Assembly: GCF_001663375.1 (NCBI RefSeq)
Contig: NZ_LCTF01000001.1
Coordinates: forward strand, 1-64,000
Length of the DNA: 64,000 bases
Direction: 5' to 3'
From: Caldivirga sp. MU80
Lineage (GTDB): Archaea > Thermoproteota > Thermoprotei > Thermoproteales > Thermocladiaceae
Part shown: positions 15,836 through 25,406 of the stretch, piece by piece
Numbering within the stretch: the first letter of the stretch is position 1
Layout: every line of letters begins with the position of its first letter
Program-made: the position numbers and the translations under genes
The notes under the pieces: model-generated
Told to the model about the DNA's origin: nothing
What the model saw: the letters and a program-made list of their open reading frames with translations, nothing else
Databases searched by the model: none

Positions 15836-16603
15836 CTAATCAGCCTCAACCTTAGTGCACCTCATGGGCTTGATGCCGCTTAGTACGCGGCTTATTGATT
15901 CCCCGTCGTTAATTGAGCATAGGTATGTCTCTACGCCTAGGCTGGATATCTTAATTGCGCTGGTTAACTTATTCGCTAATCCTCCTGTGGCGTCTATGCC
16001 ACTGTTACCATAGGCAACCCTCATGCTTGGCTTAAACACCCTAATCAACTCACCCCTACCAGGTCCCTTCGTGTAGACGCCGTCAACGTCCATTAGGAAT
16101 AATGCCTTACTTGGCTTAAGCGCCCTAGCTAACTCAACCATTATGTCGTCACCACTGAGTATGCTAAAGCCAAGTTCATCGTCAATTATAACGTCACCGT
16201 ACAACATGGGTATGACACTCATGCTAACCAGTCTCCTCATTAGGTGGACTGCGTCGTCACTTAACCTAGGTTCCCGCCCACTACGCATAAACACAGCCCC
16301 TGTCCTTAGGGTGTATGTTGGTAACCCAACGCTTGAGAATATTGATGTTATCCTCCCGTTAAGCATGGTTAAGGTTAGTGAGGTTAAGGCCACCCCTATC
16401 AACTGCCCCTCATCCCTAATACCCCTATCCAACCCATAGGCCTTAGCCACGGGGTGGGCAAATGAACCACCACCATGTACAATCACCGGCACCATGCCGT
16501 GGGACCTTATTAGTAGTGCTAACCTTCGTATTGGTGCCTCGTTGAATGATAGCGGAATAGTCTTATTGCTGAACGCCGACCCCCCAATTTTAATGATGAT
16601 CAT
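15836..16603 (-). CDS. Isopentenyl phosphate kinase
   Basis: The enzyme phosphorylates isopentenyl phosphate to isopentenyl diphosphate in the archaeal mevalonate pathway for membrane lipids. The 255-residue protein belongs to the amino acid kinase fold: IIIKIGGSAFSNK at the start, the glycine-rich VHGGGSFAHPVAKAYG with the histidine typical of this enzyme, the GDVIIDDELGFSILSGDD block, and DVDGVYTKGP plus DATGGLANK for ATP binding. The 'FAHP' histidine separates it from acetylglutamate and aspartate kinases. Confidence 0.93.
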   Translation of the reverse strand: MIIIKIGGSAFSNKTIPLSFNEAPIRRLALLIRSHGMVPVIVHGGGSFAHPVAKAYGLDRGIRDEGQLIGVALTSLTLTMLNGRITSIFSSVGLPTYTLRTGAVFMRSGREPRLSDDAVHLMRRLVSMSVIPMLYGDVIIDDELGFSILSGDDIMVELARALKPSKALFLMDVDGVYTKGPGRGELIRVFKPSMRVAYGNSGIDATGGLANKLTSAIKISSLGVETYLCSINDGESISRVLSGIKPMRCTKVEAD

Positions 16604-16653
16604 TGAGGCTGTTCTAAGGCCTAGCTTTTAAACAATTCACCATGCGCTTCCCG

Positions 16654-17973
16654 TTAATGTTTAACCCCCTTGAGGATTAGGTAAATTGCAATGGCTATGG
16701 CCGCTACTAGTATCAATACTAGGGTTGTTGATGTGGTTAACCACGCCTGAGAAGGCCTAGGCGCCTTAATGGGGGTAAGCGCCGGTTGCTGGGCACCCGC
16801 TATTAGTGAGTATAGTTGAACCATTGCCGCGGTCCATATTTCCACATCATCTGGGTTCACTGAGCTTAGGGGTTGACCCATGGTTATTAGGCCGGTTTCC
16901 TGATCCCTATAGGTTAACCAGGTGTTGTTAACGTACTGAAGTAGAAGGTTCCAGTACATCTTGGCTAACGTATTGTTGTTACTTATGGTAATAACCTTCC
17001 TGATACTTCTGAAGTATATTGCGTTAAATTCAGGTGGCTGGGAGTATATGGCACCTTGGCTGAAGTAGCTTAGTGATGAGTAAGCCGAGTCCTCAGCTAA
17101 CTTCAGGTAAGACTCGTTGTGAGTGGCCTCGTATATTGATACTGCGGCCGCTGCTGTGGTGCCCTGGTTGTAGCTCCAAATGGTCTCGTCAATGGTTCCG
17201 TCTGGGTTTATGTGGTCGTAATAGAGGTGGCTTGGTGAACCTAGACACTTGTTAACCCAGTTGAGTATCCTAATCGCCCACCTAAGGTAACTCTGGTCAC
17301 CAGTTATTAAATACAGCTCAGCCGCAGCCTCGGCTGCCGGTGAGTTTGAGCATGTGTTTCTCGATAGGTCACCAACCCTCCAGTATATACCGCCTGGGCA
17401 TCTTAACGATGAGTTGCTGCTCCACCCGCTGATTATGAAGTTGAATAGCTCCTCAGCCCTATTAAGGTAACTTGTGTTGTTGGTGATCAGGTACATGTCT
17501 ATTAGGGCTAAGGTAACCCACTCATTATCATCGTAATAAGTGTCTCCACCTGGACCCAGTGGTGGTGTTACCGTTGACTCGTACCCTGATAAGGGATTTA
17601 TGGGGTTAGCGTAATGGCTTAAACCCGAGTAGTAACTGCTGAAAAGTGTCGTGAAGTTGCCTAGGCCTGGGGTTAATGCCAGGTAGACCACAGCCGACAT
17701 TACCTGGGAGTATGTCCAAAGACAGCTGTACTTGCCGCATGTTAAGCCTCTGTACAGGTTTAACCCACTTAAGTAGTAATGGGCCTGAAGTGAATTAAAT
17801 GTTTCAACAGCCCTCTTGGCGTATAACTCCCTTAAGCTTGATGGTACATAGGTATTATTAGTTTCGGTAGCCTTAACAAGCCCCATTGATGTGTATGCAG
17901 CTAGCAGCGTCAATATTATTGACGCAACTATCTTTAATGTGAGGGAAGTGTTACGTATCTTGCTGTTACCCAT
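16654..17973 (-). CDS. Secreted, membrane-anchored GH76-like glycoside hydrolase
   Basis: The protein has an N-terminal signal sequence (LKIVASIILTLLAAYTSMGL), an (alpha/alpha)6-barrel-like domain of about 350 residues and a C-terminal membrane anchor (TTLVLILVAAIAIAIYLIL). The motif YYDDNEWVTLALIDMY matches the paired catalytic aspartates of GH76 alpha-1,6-mannanases, and GGIYWRVGD and IWSYNQGTTAAAAVSIYE also fit. It would act outside the cell on mannan-like chains, perhaps those of glycoproteins. Many Asn-x-Ser/Thr sites agree with secretion. Substrate is inferred from family only. Confidence 0.78.
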   Translation of the reverse strand: MGNSKIRNTSLTLKIVASIILTLLAAYTSMGLVKATETNNTYVPSSLRELYAKRAVETFNSLQAHYYLSGLNLYRGLTCGKYSCLWTYSQVMSAVVYLALTPGLGNFTTLFSSYYSGLSHYANPINPLSGYESTVTPPLGPGGDTYYDDNEWVTLALIDMYLITNNTSYLNRAEELFNFIISGWSSNSSLRCPGGIYWRVGDLSRNTCSNSPAAEAAAELYLITGDQSYLRWAIRILNWVNKCLGSPSHLYYDHINPDGTIDETIWSYNQGTTAAAAVSIYEATHNESYLKLAEDSAYSSLSYFSQGAIYSQPPEFNAIYFRSIRKVITISNNNTLAKMYWNLLLQYVNNTWLTYRDQETGLITMGQPLSSVNPDDVEIWTAAMVQLYSLIAGAQQPALTPIKAPRPSQAWLTTSTTLVLILVAAIAIAIYLILKGVKH

Positions 17974-18017
17974 GTGCTGGTTTAGTTAACCCTGCACTTA
18001 AAAATCTGCAACCTAAG

Positions 18018-19286
18018 CTACTCCAGAACCTCACCCACCAGGTTTATTGGTGTGGCGTCGGTCACCTTAACCTTGGTGAAGGAGCCTAGGAAGCCCTTTT
18101 CAACAACCACGGGTCTATAGTCCATTAACCTAACCATTAGGCCCTTACCCCTAAACCCCACCGAGCTTACAATGCCCTCGTAAACCCCACCAACGTACTG
18201 GAGGTTCCTTGAATAAGCCACTTCAAGGGCAACCTTACTGAGGGTGCTGCTCCTCTGCTTCTTAACCTGGTCAGGGATTTGCCTCATATACGCCGCCTCG
18301 GTGAATGGCCTTGGGCTATACCTGGCCACGTGAACCTTATCTATGCTCAAATCTTTAACAAGCCTAACGCTCTCCTCAAAATCCTCCTCAGATTCCCCAG
18401 GGTGCCCAACTATAATGTCGGTGGCTATGAAGGTTGTTGGGAAACTCCTCCTAATCAGGTTAACCTCCCATTTAAACAGATCCACATCGTACTTACGCCT
18501 CATTAACCTAAGAACCCTATTACTGCCGCTTTGGACTGGTATGTGGAAGAACCTGTAGACTCTCCAGTCACTCTTAATAACGTCAATTAGCCTGTGTATT
18601 ATTCTTTCAAGTTCAAGGGGCTCGAGCATGCCAAGCCTAATCAGGTACCTTCCATCCACGCCCTTTAGTATTGACTCAAGTAGGTCGACCAAATCGTAGC
18701 CCTTATCCTTACCGTACGCTGAAACCTCCTGTCCAGTTAGGTAAATTTCCCTAGCACCCCTGGCCACGGCCTTAGCTACGTACTCCTTAACCATGCCTAG
18801 GTCAGCGCTCCTAACCCAACCCATACCACCCCTCGTGTACTTGACCACGCAGTATGTGCAGTTACCTAGGCAACCAACTTGAATGGGCACCACGTAAATG
18901 TGTCCAATCCCATTGAACTGGGGTATCCTAGCCATGGTGCGTTCACTCGGCTCCTCACCACCCTGAAGAACCCTTGCAGCGTTCTCAACAGCGTTAGGCG
19001 TTAGTAGCTGGACGTTGGGGGCTATCTTCACTATCTCACTGGGTCTGGCCTTAGTTAGGCACCCGGCTACCATCAGTCTCTTACCTAACCTGTAGTACCT
19101 CTCAATAGCCTTAAGCTCCCTAGCCTCTGAATCCTCCCTAACTGCGCATGTATTAATCACTATTAAATCAGCCTTAACTGGGTCGTCAACCTTAACGTAC
19201 CCCATCTTACCCAAATCCTCCTCTATCAAGGCTGAGTCGGCCTTGTTAAGCCAGCAGCCGTAGGTCTCGATATAGTACGTGGGCAC
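18018..19286 (-). CDS. tRNA-t6A37 methylthiotransferase (MtaB/CDKAL1 type)
   Basis: This radical-SAM enzyme adds a methylthio group to t6A at tRNA position 37. Domains are the N-terminal MTTase domain with cluster cysteines in ETYGCWLNKAD, NTCAVRE and VAGCLTKA, the radical SAM core with CLGNCTYC, and a C-terminal TRAM RNA-binding domain (about residues 360-422). The 422-residue length is normal. It is monocistronic. The same nucleotide would be modified by the TrmO-family enzyme encoded at 31974-32477. Confidence 0.93.
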   Translation of the reverse strand: MPTYYIETYGCWLNKADSALIEEDLGKMGYVKVDDPVKADLIVINTCAVREDSEARELKAIERYYRLGKRLMVAGCLTKARPSEIVKIAPNVQLLTPNAVENAARVLQGGEEPSERTMARIPQFNGIGHIYVVPIQVGCLGNCTYCVVKYTRGGMGWVRSADLGMVKEYVAKAVARGAREIYLTGQEVSAYGKDKGYDLVDLLESILKGVDGRYLIRLGMLEPLELERIIHRLIDVIKSDWRVYRFFHIPVQSGSNRVLRLMRRKYDVDLFKWEVNLIRRSFPTTFIATDIIVGHPGESEEDFEESVRLVKDLSIDKVHVARYSPRPFTEAAYMRQIPDQVKKQRSSTLSKVALEVAYSRNLQYVGGVYEGIVSSVGFRGKGLMVRLMDYRPVVVEKGFLGSFTKVKVTDATPINLVGEVLE

Positions 19287-19402
19287 GTTACCACATGCCT
19301 AAACCAGCTTTAAAAAACTTGACAGTAGGGTTAACGGCAAGTCGACTCTGACTTAAACAATGGCGTTAAATAGCTTTATTGCCTTTATCCTTACAAGGAG
19401 CA

Positions 19403-19762
19403 TTACTTTATAGACCTTGTAACCTTAACTTCATAAGCCTCCCTGACCACTGCGCCTCCTTTTCTCAACTCGTCCACGGCCTTTTCGAACAAGCCATCCT
19501 TGGCCTCATAGATTAACAGTGCCATTGCTAAGTCTTCGCTCACGGTATATAGGTATGTTAGGACTAGGTTTAGGCCCAGTTCAGCAAGTGAGGAGGCTAG
19601 CCTCGCCAAGGCACCGGGCCTATTGGGAAGGGCTATGAAGAAGATGAAGACACCACTGGGTGAGGCCAAGATACTCCTATACACGTGGCCAAAGACATTA
19701 CTGACCTCGCCAAGGATTGTGCTTAATGATTCTGGGCTATTTGCAAATCTAATAGCCGACAT
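19403..19762 (-). CDS. ACT-domain protein
   Basis: The 119-residue protein holds one ACT-type domain, seen in FFIALPNRPGALARLASSLA with the following LGLNLVLTYLYT and a second helix. ACT domains bind amino acids and regulate enzymes. The first 35 residues are separate and unassigned. No enzyme domain is fused, so it may act as a free regulatory subunit. CCTTAAATTA near 19785-19794 supports the ATG at 19762. Confidence 0.8.
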   Translation of the reverse strand: MSAIRFANSPESLSTILGEVSNVFGHVYRSILASPSGVFIFFIALPNRPGALARLASSLAELGLNLVLTYLYTVSEDLAMALLIYEAKDGLFEKAVDELRKGGAVVREAYEVKVTRSIK

Positions 19763-19910
19763 ACACGTGCCTGTGGTTTATGCTAATTTAAGGTTTTCGC
19801 TGTTTTTATCTTAGGCAAAAATAGTTACTGATTTTATTCTAGGCCTAACAGCAAGCATATTTTTACATTATCTTAGGTTAAATTTTAACATTATAAGGTC
19901 GCTTACTCAG

Positions 19911-20279
19911 CTACCTCAAGTACTTGTCCTCACCCCTAAGCCAATCCTCCCTAATTGGACTATAGACATCTATTACTATTGAGTCTTCAAGTACCTCAAC
20001 CTCGTGCTCCACGTTGGGTGGTATGTAAACCACATCACCATCACTTGCCACGTACTCTTCATCACCAACCCTGAACCTTAACCTACCCGTCAGTACTATC
20101 GAGAATTGCTCATTGATGTGGGAATGCCTCCTCACCCTAGCCCCCTTCTTAAAGGTGAAGTGGGCTATGGTAACCCTCTCACCATTAATATACTTCCTTG
20201 TGGTTAGTTCATTAACCGCCTCCCCCTTAATGCTGCCTAACCTGTACAACGGCATTTTTAGTGGGCCCAGTGCAGGCAA
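19911..20279 (-). CDS. Cupin-domain protein
   Basis: The protein is a single small beta-barrel cupin of 122 residues. Metal-binding motif 1 is RRHSHINEQFSIVLTGRLRF and motif 2 is DGDVVYIPPNVEHEVE, so His, His, Glu and His ligands are all present. It starts at TTG 20279, twelve bases after the stop of the zinc-ribbon gene, with GTGAGGT as a Shine-Dalgarno sequence; the two are one operon. An enzyme (isomerase or dioxygenase) or a sugar-binding role is possible. Confidence 0.82.
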   Translation of the reverse strand: MPALGPLKMPLYRLGSIKGEAVNELTTRKYINGERVTIAHFTFKKGARVRRHSHINEQFSIVLTGRLRFRVGDEEYVASDGDVVYIPPNVEHEVEVLEDSIVIDVYSPIREDWLRGEDKYLR

Positions 20280-20291
20280 TTAAACTTAACC

Positions 20292-20513
20292 TCACAGCTT
20301 CGCTTGGTTGACAATTTCCATGCCCCTACTCACCCTATCCCCAATACTATAGCTCACGTGTCTAACGTCAAGCTGATTAAACCTGTAGCCGCAGTATGGG
20401 CACCTCCCACCCGTCCTCTTAATGAGTAGCTCCCAGACCTCACTATAGGGTCTTAATCTCCTAAAGACCATTACAACCCTGCCGCAGTTTACGCAATACA
20501 GTATTATGGCCAT
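20292..20513 (-). CDS. Small zinc-ribbon protein
   Basis: The 73-residue protein has two cysteine pairs, CVNCGR and CPYCGYR, 33 residues apart, forming one zinc ribbon. The remainder is basic. I do not recognise a more specific family. CCTTAAATATCACC near 20533-20546 fits a leaderless ATG at 20513. It is first in an operon with the cupin gene. Confidence 0.7.
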   Translation of the reverse strand: MAIILYCVNCGRVVMVFRRLRPYSEVWELLIKRTGGRCPYCGYRFNQLDVRHVSYSIGDRVSRGMEIVNQAKL

Positions 20514-20618
20514 GTGTCGGTGACCCTTTGGTGATATTTAAGGCTATCGTCACCATATCTAACAGGAAATACTGAAGTAATATCACATGCATTAACAGTA
20601 CGCTACTTAAGCATCGTT

Positions 20619-21125
20619 TTAATTAACTATGAAGCTTATCGACTCTTTACCACCAACCCTAATGCCACTTCCAACCCTCGCCAGGAGTATGTTGCCCATG
20701 ACGTTAATGTCACCTGGCATGCGAACCTCAACCACCTTACCAGGTAGCCACCAAAGTATGTCGTAGGGGTACTCTGTGACCTCCTCCTCATATTCATCAT
20801 CGTAGGTGTTTAAACCACTCCTTAAAGGACCCCTGAAGGTTATTAGGAATTCTATGAATGGTGTGCTTATGGTCATTAAACCGACGTTAACGTGAATGAC
20901 CCTAGCCCTCACCCTCTCCCCATTAATCCTGATAACCTCCTCATCTAGGAACTGCTGCATGTTACGTCTCAGCATGTTAAGCTCCCTCTTAAGCTCCTCC
21001 TTGGATAAGCCTGCATAGTAGTGGTCAGGGTCTGTGTAGAAGAAGACCGTGTACTGCTTAACAACCCCCTGCGTATCCATGCTGAAGAAACCCTTAGCGT
21101 AAATAGGCTTAACCCTCTCCGACAT
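20619..21125 (-). CDS. Conserved-looking protein of unknown function with long GC-rich leader
   Basis: The 168-residue soluble protein is not one I recognise. It begins with a beta segment (VKQYTVFFYTDPDHYYAGL), has a basic helix around residues 40-60, an acidic patch YDDEYEEEVTEYPYD, and ends in beta strands. Unlike most first genes here, it has a clear Shine-Dalgarno sequence, GGTGAGGT, nine bases before the ATG, and an upstream GC-rich stretch that is probably its 5' leader (21131-21280). That is unusual and suggests post-transcriptional control. Confidence 0.65.
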   Translation of the reverse strand: MSERVKPIYAKGFFSMDTQGVVKQYTVFFYTDPDHYYAGLSKEELKRELNMLRRNMQQFLDEEVIRINGERVRARVIHVNVGLMTISTPFIEFLITFRGPLRSGLNTYDDEYEEEVTEYPYDILWWLPGKVVEVRMPGDINVMGNILLARVGSGIRVGGKESISFIVN

Positions 21126-21130
21126 TAAGT

Positions 21131-21280
21131 TACCTCACCGTCTCTCTGGAGGTGGTGGAGGCTTGATGCCTCTACCGTCCTCTTCTTGGTGGTCTTCCTG
21201 GGGCTGCTTACCGTAGTGGCTCCCCGCCCGTCGCCGAGGGTTCCCAGCCTCTGTGGGTCTTGGGATCCCAGGGGCACAAT
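21131..21280 (-). ncRNA. GC-rich structured leader or small RNA
   Basis: On the minus strand a TATA-like GGTTTTTAACC at about 21297-21307 would start a transcript near 21275. The next 140 bases are much richer in G and C than their surroundings and contain several strong stems, for example GAGGC-ATCAA-GCCTC and the palindrome TGGGATCCCA. The end of the stretch has ACCTC able to pair with the GAGGT of the Shine-Dalgarno sequence of the next gene. I could not match it to SRP RNA, RNase P RNA or a tRNA. It may be a cis-acting leader or an independent RNA. Confidence 0.4.
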
Positions 21281-21426
21281 TAAGAGTGTTAAGGTTAGGT
21301 TAAAAACCTAACCGGAGATTAACCATCAACAGAAATAAACACTACAAAATGATTATGAAAACCGAAACAGCCCAATTCTTAATAAGGATTTAATCGCCCT
21401 AACTTAAGCTCAACCCCTTAGCATTT

Positions 21427-21849
21427 TTAATCCAGGGGCTTTGCCTCAACTATGAAGAACTGCTCGTTGCCGCACTGCCTCCGCTCAATCACCTTAACAA
21501 CCTTAACCTTACTTGGTAATGCCCCAGTGGGGCATGGGTAGCAGGTGCACCATGACTTGTCGAAGGAGGTCACAACCCCCTCAATTACGTAGGGTAACTT
21601 AACTGGTAGTATCAGGTTCTCCTCTTCCACGACCACGGGCACCATTTCATCGCCGTTGAGTAGGCACCTGTATGGTGACGGGTACTTAAGTGGCCTCACC
21701 TCAATTATCCTATAAACCCTACCTGGCTTCAACCTACCCATACATATGTCGTATAACTTGCACCTGCCGCAATCCTCAGGTATCTTAAATACCCTGAAGC
21801 TTCCATTAACCCTGGCCTGTGGTTTACTCACTAATGTAACTATGGCCAC
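21427..21849 (-). CDS. UPF0179 family cysteine-rich protein
   Basis: UPF0179 is a conserved archaeal family of unknown function. The 140-residue protein has CGRCKLYDICMGRLKPG near the start and WCTCYPCPTG in the second half, giving enough cysteines for an Fe-S cluster or zinc sites. The arrangement and length match the family as I know it. It follows the roadblock protein on the same strand with a 35-base gap, so the two may be co-transcribed. Confidence 0.82.
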   Translation of the reverse strand: MAIVTLVSKPQARVNGSFRVFKIPEDCGRCKLYDICMGRLKPGRVYRIIEVRPLKYPSPYRCLLNGDEMVPVVVEEENLILPVKLPYVIEGVVTSFDKSWCTCYPCPTGALPSKVKVVKVIERRQCGNEQFFIVEAKPLD

Positions 21850-21884
21850 TGCGGATTATAGCTGGGTAGATTAAAAAGCGTTAA

Positions 21885-22271
21885 TCACCGTTTACCAGTT
21901 AAGGAACTGGTTATTAACGCCACGGCCATGTTTAACTCATCAGGGTTGTCATCGATGATGGTTACGGCGTAGTCGTTAAGCCTGAAGTTTATTATGAAAC
22001 CTTTATCCGACTGTATTAAGGTGTAAATATGCCTGTGGTTACCTGCCATTAGGTTAGACATCTCCTTAACGTAAGTACTACCCAAGGCAGCCAGGGTGGC
22101 GGTTAAGGCAGCCCACTTATCAGGATCCCCTGCACCAATGTAGCTAACCAGAAGGCCGTCTAGGCTAGCCACGTAGATTCCCACAAGATTCTTAAGCCTG
22201 GCCTTGACACTATTAATTAGGTCAATATCAATGCTGCCGACACCCTGACCAATTATATTCATTGGTGACAT
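21885..22271 (-). CDS. Roadblock/LC7-domain protein
   Basis: Roadblock/LC7 proteins are small alpha/beta proteins that dimerise and often pair with small GTPases or with archaeal cell-polarity and transport systems. The 128-residue product shows the expected pattern: helix, IYVASLDGLLVSYIG, helix (AALTATLAALGSTYVKEM), IYTLIQSDKGFIINFRL and a C-terminal helix. No GTPase gene is adjacent. The downstream UPF0179 gene is probably in the same operon. Confidence 0.8.
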   Translation of the reverse strand: MSPMNIIGQGVGSIDIDLINSVKARLKNLVGIYVASLDGLLVSYIGAGDPDKWAALTATLAALGSTYVKEMSNLMAGNHRHIYTLIQSDKGFIINFRLNDYAVTIIDDNPDELNMAVALITSSLTGKR

Positions 22272-22396
22272 TAATTGCTCGTCAAAAATAGCCTTTTTAA
22301 AGATGCCTCCATGACCTAGTGTGCACCCTAAATTAACCCAACAGTGTTAGTGTTTAATAAGGAGTAACCAGGCTGTACTGGAGTTAGTGAGGTTAA

Positions 22397-23569
22397 ATGG
22401 GGGTTGATGAGGCGATTAAGAGGGCGGTTGAGGCCAACGTACCTAGGACTATGAGTATACTTGAGAAGTACCCCTACGTAACTGAACTAGCCAAAGAGCT
22501 CAGGAGGGCTAAGGAGGAGGTCATTAGAAATCTCGATTACTACGTCGATAAGACCATTAAGTCCCTTGAGGCCATTGGGGCTAGGGCTTACCTGGCTAGG
22601 GATGGTGAGGAGGCCAGGAGTATAATCAGTGGTATTGTGGGTAAGGGTAAGGTGATAGTCCTCGGTAAGACCATGGTTGGGGCTGAGATTGGGCTTAGGG
22701 AGTACTTAACCAGCATTGGTAATGAGGTTTGGGAAACCGACCTAGGTGAATTCCTCCTCCAGTTGACTGGGGATAAGCCAACGCACATAGTAGCCCCGGC
22801 GCTCCACATGACTAGGGAGAGGGCTGCTGAGGTGATTAAAAGGAAACTTGGCATTAACGTTAAGGCTGATCCCTCGGAGATAGCCCAGGCGGCCAGGAGG
22901 TTTCTTAGGGATAAGTTCTTTAGGGCGGACTTCGGGATAACTGGGGCCAATGCGGTTGCTGCTGATACGGGGGCTGTGCTGTTGATTGAGAATGAGGGTA
23001 ACATAAGGTTCACCACCGTGTCACCACCAGTCCATATAGTGCTGACGGGTATTGAGAAGATTGTGCCGACTCTTCACCATGCAATGATGGAGGTCCTTGT
23101 TCAAAGCGCCTACGCCGGCCTATATCCACCAACTTACGTTAACCTGGTGGCTGGCCCATCATCAACCGCTGATGTTGAACAGACCAGGGTATCCCCATCC
23201 CATGGGCCTAGGGAGGTTCACGTTATTCTACTTGACAACGGTAGGTCTAAGGCTGCTAAGGATGAACTGCTCTGGGAGGCCCTACTATGCATAAGGTGCG
23301 GTAGGTGCCACTTCCACTGCCCAGTCTACAGGGCACTGGATGGTTCATGGGGGGAGTCACCCTACGTAGGGCCAATGGGGGTCATGTGGACGGCCATAGT
23401 TTACGGAATAGAGAAGGCAGGTCCACACGCAATGCTCTGCATGCACGCGGGTACATGCCGCGAGGCCTGCCCAATGAAGATAAACATACCTGAAATCATC
23501 CAAGGCATTAAGGCCAGGTACGTGAGACTAATGGGCAATGGGGGGATGGTTCATGAGGATCGCCGGTAA
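22397..23569 (+). CDS. LutB-like LUD-domain iron-sulfur protein
   Basis: LutB is part of an oxidation system for L-lactate in bacteria. The 390-residue protein has an N-terminal LUD domain (about residues 40-260, with [17 protein letters not shown]) and C-terminal cluster motifs: [12 protein letters not shown] and [12 protein letters not shown]. The partners LutA and LutC are not adjacent, so the redox partner is unknown. A GTGAGGT sequence lies just before the ATG. The 3' end overlaps the start of the glycoside hydrolase gene by 17 bases. Confidence 0.85.
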   Translation: MGVDEAIKRAVEANVPRTMSILEKYPYVTELAKELRRAKEEVIRNLDYYVDKTIKSLEAIGARAYLARDGEEARSIISGIVGKGKVIVLGKTMVGAEIGLREYLTSIGNEVWETDLGEFLLQLTGDKPTHIVAPALHMTRERAAEVIKRKLGINVKADPSEIAQAARRFLRDKFFRADFGITGANAVAADTGAVLLIENEGNIRFTTVSPPVHIVLTGIEKIVPTLHHAMMEVLVQSAYAGLYPPTYVNLVAGPSSTADVEQTRVSPSHGPREVHVILLDNGRSKAAKDELLWEALLCIRCGRCHFHCPVYRALDGSWGESPYVGPMGVMWTAIVYGIEKAGPHAMLCMHAGTCREACPMKINIPEIIQGIKARYVRLMGNGGMVHEDRR

Positions 23570-25271
23570 GAATGAGATTTCAGGTAACATAATGTCAATA
23601 GTGATGAATAGGGATGGAATAGGGTTAGGTAGGATCTTCTACGGTGAGTATGTTGAGGGTGGATTAATTGGTGAAGCCGGTAAACTACTAAGTAGTGTAT
23701 GGGACTTTGGAGGTGTAAGGAGGCGTTGGGGTAACGGGGCCAGTGAATTCGCCTCAATCTACGGTGACTTAGCAATATACGTGCTGAGGGGTTATAATGG
23801 AACCCTTAAGGGTATGTTTAAGGTTAGGGGCTTCGGTGGTGCTAACGAGCTTAATGATGGGTCGATTGACGTTAAGCATGAGGGTGGCGTATTTAGGATT
23901 AAGCCAAGTCAAGGAGTCGAAGTCAACATAGCCGGCGATGGCTTTGAGATTAAGGTCAACACCAGTGGTGAGTTTAAGGTTGCCTTCGCCGGGGGAGATT
24001 ACGTAAATAGCATTGACAGTGCGCTAAGGGATGAGGGCTACGTTGAGACTAGGAGGAGGTATTGGCTAAATGCACTGATGAACGGCGTTGATGGACGGTA
24101 TTTAAGGACTGATTTAATGAGACTGTGCTGGTACGTTATATTGACCAATAGGTGCGTCGTTAAGAACCACCCAGCGCTAAGGTTGCCATTCAACATGCCC
24201 AGTAAGTACGTTTTTAGGCACCAGTGGCTGTGGGACTCATCATTCCACGCAATAGTGTTGAGGCACTACGACCCGAGAACAGCCATGGAGGAGTTAGAGA
24301 ATCTACTCCTAAACCAGAAGCCTGATGGTAGGATACCGCATGAAATATTCATGTCGAAGGAGGCCTGTAGATCCTTCTGGGGCATTGACGATTACTCACC
24401 CTGGACAACCCAACCCCCAGTCCTGGCCGTTGCGGTTGACGCGGTGCTCTCTAAAGCCTGGAACAGCGAGTTCGCTGAGAGGGCCTTAAAGGTGCTGGTT
24501 AAGTATGATGAGTGGTTTAGGGCTGGTAGGGACGTTGACTCGGATTACCTGTACTCTTACCTTGACCCCTTGGAGAGTGGCTGGGATGATAGCCCCAGGT
24601 GGGATGAGGCTATAGGCATGTTTAAGGCTAACCCTGGGCGTTATGGGAAGTACGGTAAATTAACCATGGCCCCGGTGGAGGCTGTTGATCTAAACAGCCT
24701 GATTTACCTTCAAAGGAGGGTTATCGCAAAGTTGGCTAGAAGGCTTGGTGATCCTGGGCTTGCCGATGAGTACGATGACTTAGCTGATAAGACCGCTGAA
24801 TCCATAAGGAGGGTCATGTGGAGTGATGTGGATGGCTTCTTCTACGACGCCTACGAGGAGGACCACAGGTTGATTAAGGTTAAGACACCTGCGGCTTTCT
24901 TAACCCTATTCGCCGGGGTGGCAACGGCTGAGCAGGCGGAGAGGCTGGTTAGCCACTTGTTCAATGTGAGGGAGTTTTGGACCACATTCCCGTTACCCAG
25001 CGTCAGTGCTGATGAGAAGACCTACGACCCAACAGGCTACTGGAGGGGTAGGGCCTGGTTAAACCTAGTCTGGTTCACCTACCATGGGTTAAGGAACTAC
25101 GGCTACTTCAATGAGGCTTCGAGACTGCTTAATAGGGTTATTGAGGTGATGAGCAGTAGCATGACGTGTAATGAAAATTACAACAGCCGCACCGGTGAGC
25201 CAATGGGTGCAACTGACTTCGGCTGGTCAACGTTAGTGTTAGATATGGTTATTAGCGAGGCGGGTTCCTAG
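23553..25271 (+). CDS. GH63/GH37-like glycoside hydrolase
   Basis: The cytoplasmic (no signal peptide) 572-residue enzyme combines an N-terminal beta-rich domain to about residue 170 and an (alpha/alpha)6 barrel. Barrel motifs are [23 protein letters not shown], the acid residue region [23 protein letters not shown] and ENYNSRTGE with the likely base. These match GH63 and mannosylglycerate hydrolases, and more loosely GH37 trehalases. Mannosylglycerate, a heat-stress solute, is a plausible substrate. ATG 23553 is preferred to ATG 23538; both overlap the LutB-like gene. Confidence 0.83.
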   Translation: MRIAGKNEISGNIMSIVMNRDGIGLGRIFYGEYVEGGLIGEAGKLLSSVWDFGGVRRRWGNGASEFASIYGDLAIYVLRGYNGTLKGMFKVRGFGGANELNDGSIDVKHEGGVFRIKPSQGVEVNIAGDGFEIKVNTSGEFKVAFAGGDYVNSIDSALRDEGYVETRRRYWLNALMNGVDGRYLRTDLMRLCWYVILTNRCVVKNHPALRLPFNMPSKYVFRHQWLWDSSFHAIVLRHYDPRTAMEELENLLLNQKPDGRIPHEIFMSKEACRSFWGIDDYSPWTTQPPVLAVAVDAVLSKAWNSEFAERALKVLVKYDEWFRAGRDVDSDYLYSYLDPLESGWDDSPRWDEAIGMFKANPGRYGKYGKLTMAPVEAVDLNSLIYLQRRVIAKLARRLGDPGLADEYDDLADKTAESIRRVMWSDVDGFFYDAYEEDHRLIKVKTPAAFLTLFAGVATAEQAERLVSHLFNVREFWTTFPLPSVSADEKTYDPTGYWRGRAWLNLVWFTYHGLRNYGYFNEASRLLNRVIEVMSSSMTCNENYNSRTGEPMGATDFGWSTLVLDMVISEAGS

Positions 25272-25295
25272 AGCTTGGCTTCATCGCTCTTTTTC

Positions 25296-25406
25296 CCTCC
25301 CAGTGCCGTCTACGGGGCTGACTCCCTTCGAGGACACGGGGGAGTTTCATTGGGTGTCTCCCTCTGCCTCGCGACTGCTCATCGGCTTCACAGTGGCACT
25401 CTCCAA
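25296..25406 (-). ncRNA. GC-rich structured RNA candidate
   Basis: The stretch is far richer in G and C than the surrounding intergenic DNA. On the minus strand AGTGCC (25400-25395) pairs perfectly with GGCACT (25307-25302), closing about 90 bases that hold more stems, among them GACAC with GTGTC. A strong TATA box, GGTTTATAATG, at 25428-25437 lies about 27 bases before the closing stem. I could not fit it to tRNA, SRP RNA or RNase P RNA. The plus strand is the 3' flank of the hydrolase gene, with a T-run at 25289-25294, so a 3' end structure is the alternative. Confidence 0.42.

Noticed and set aside
21131-21280. SRP RNA, because of GGTAAGCAGCC on the minus strand
   Set aside because: The partner strand of the helix 8 internal loop (GTCAGG-like) is missing and the length is only about half of archaeal SRP RNA.
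25296-25406. RNase P RNA
   Set aside because: Neither the GAGGAAAGTCC-like nor the ACAnAA-GGC conserved segment is present on either strand.
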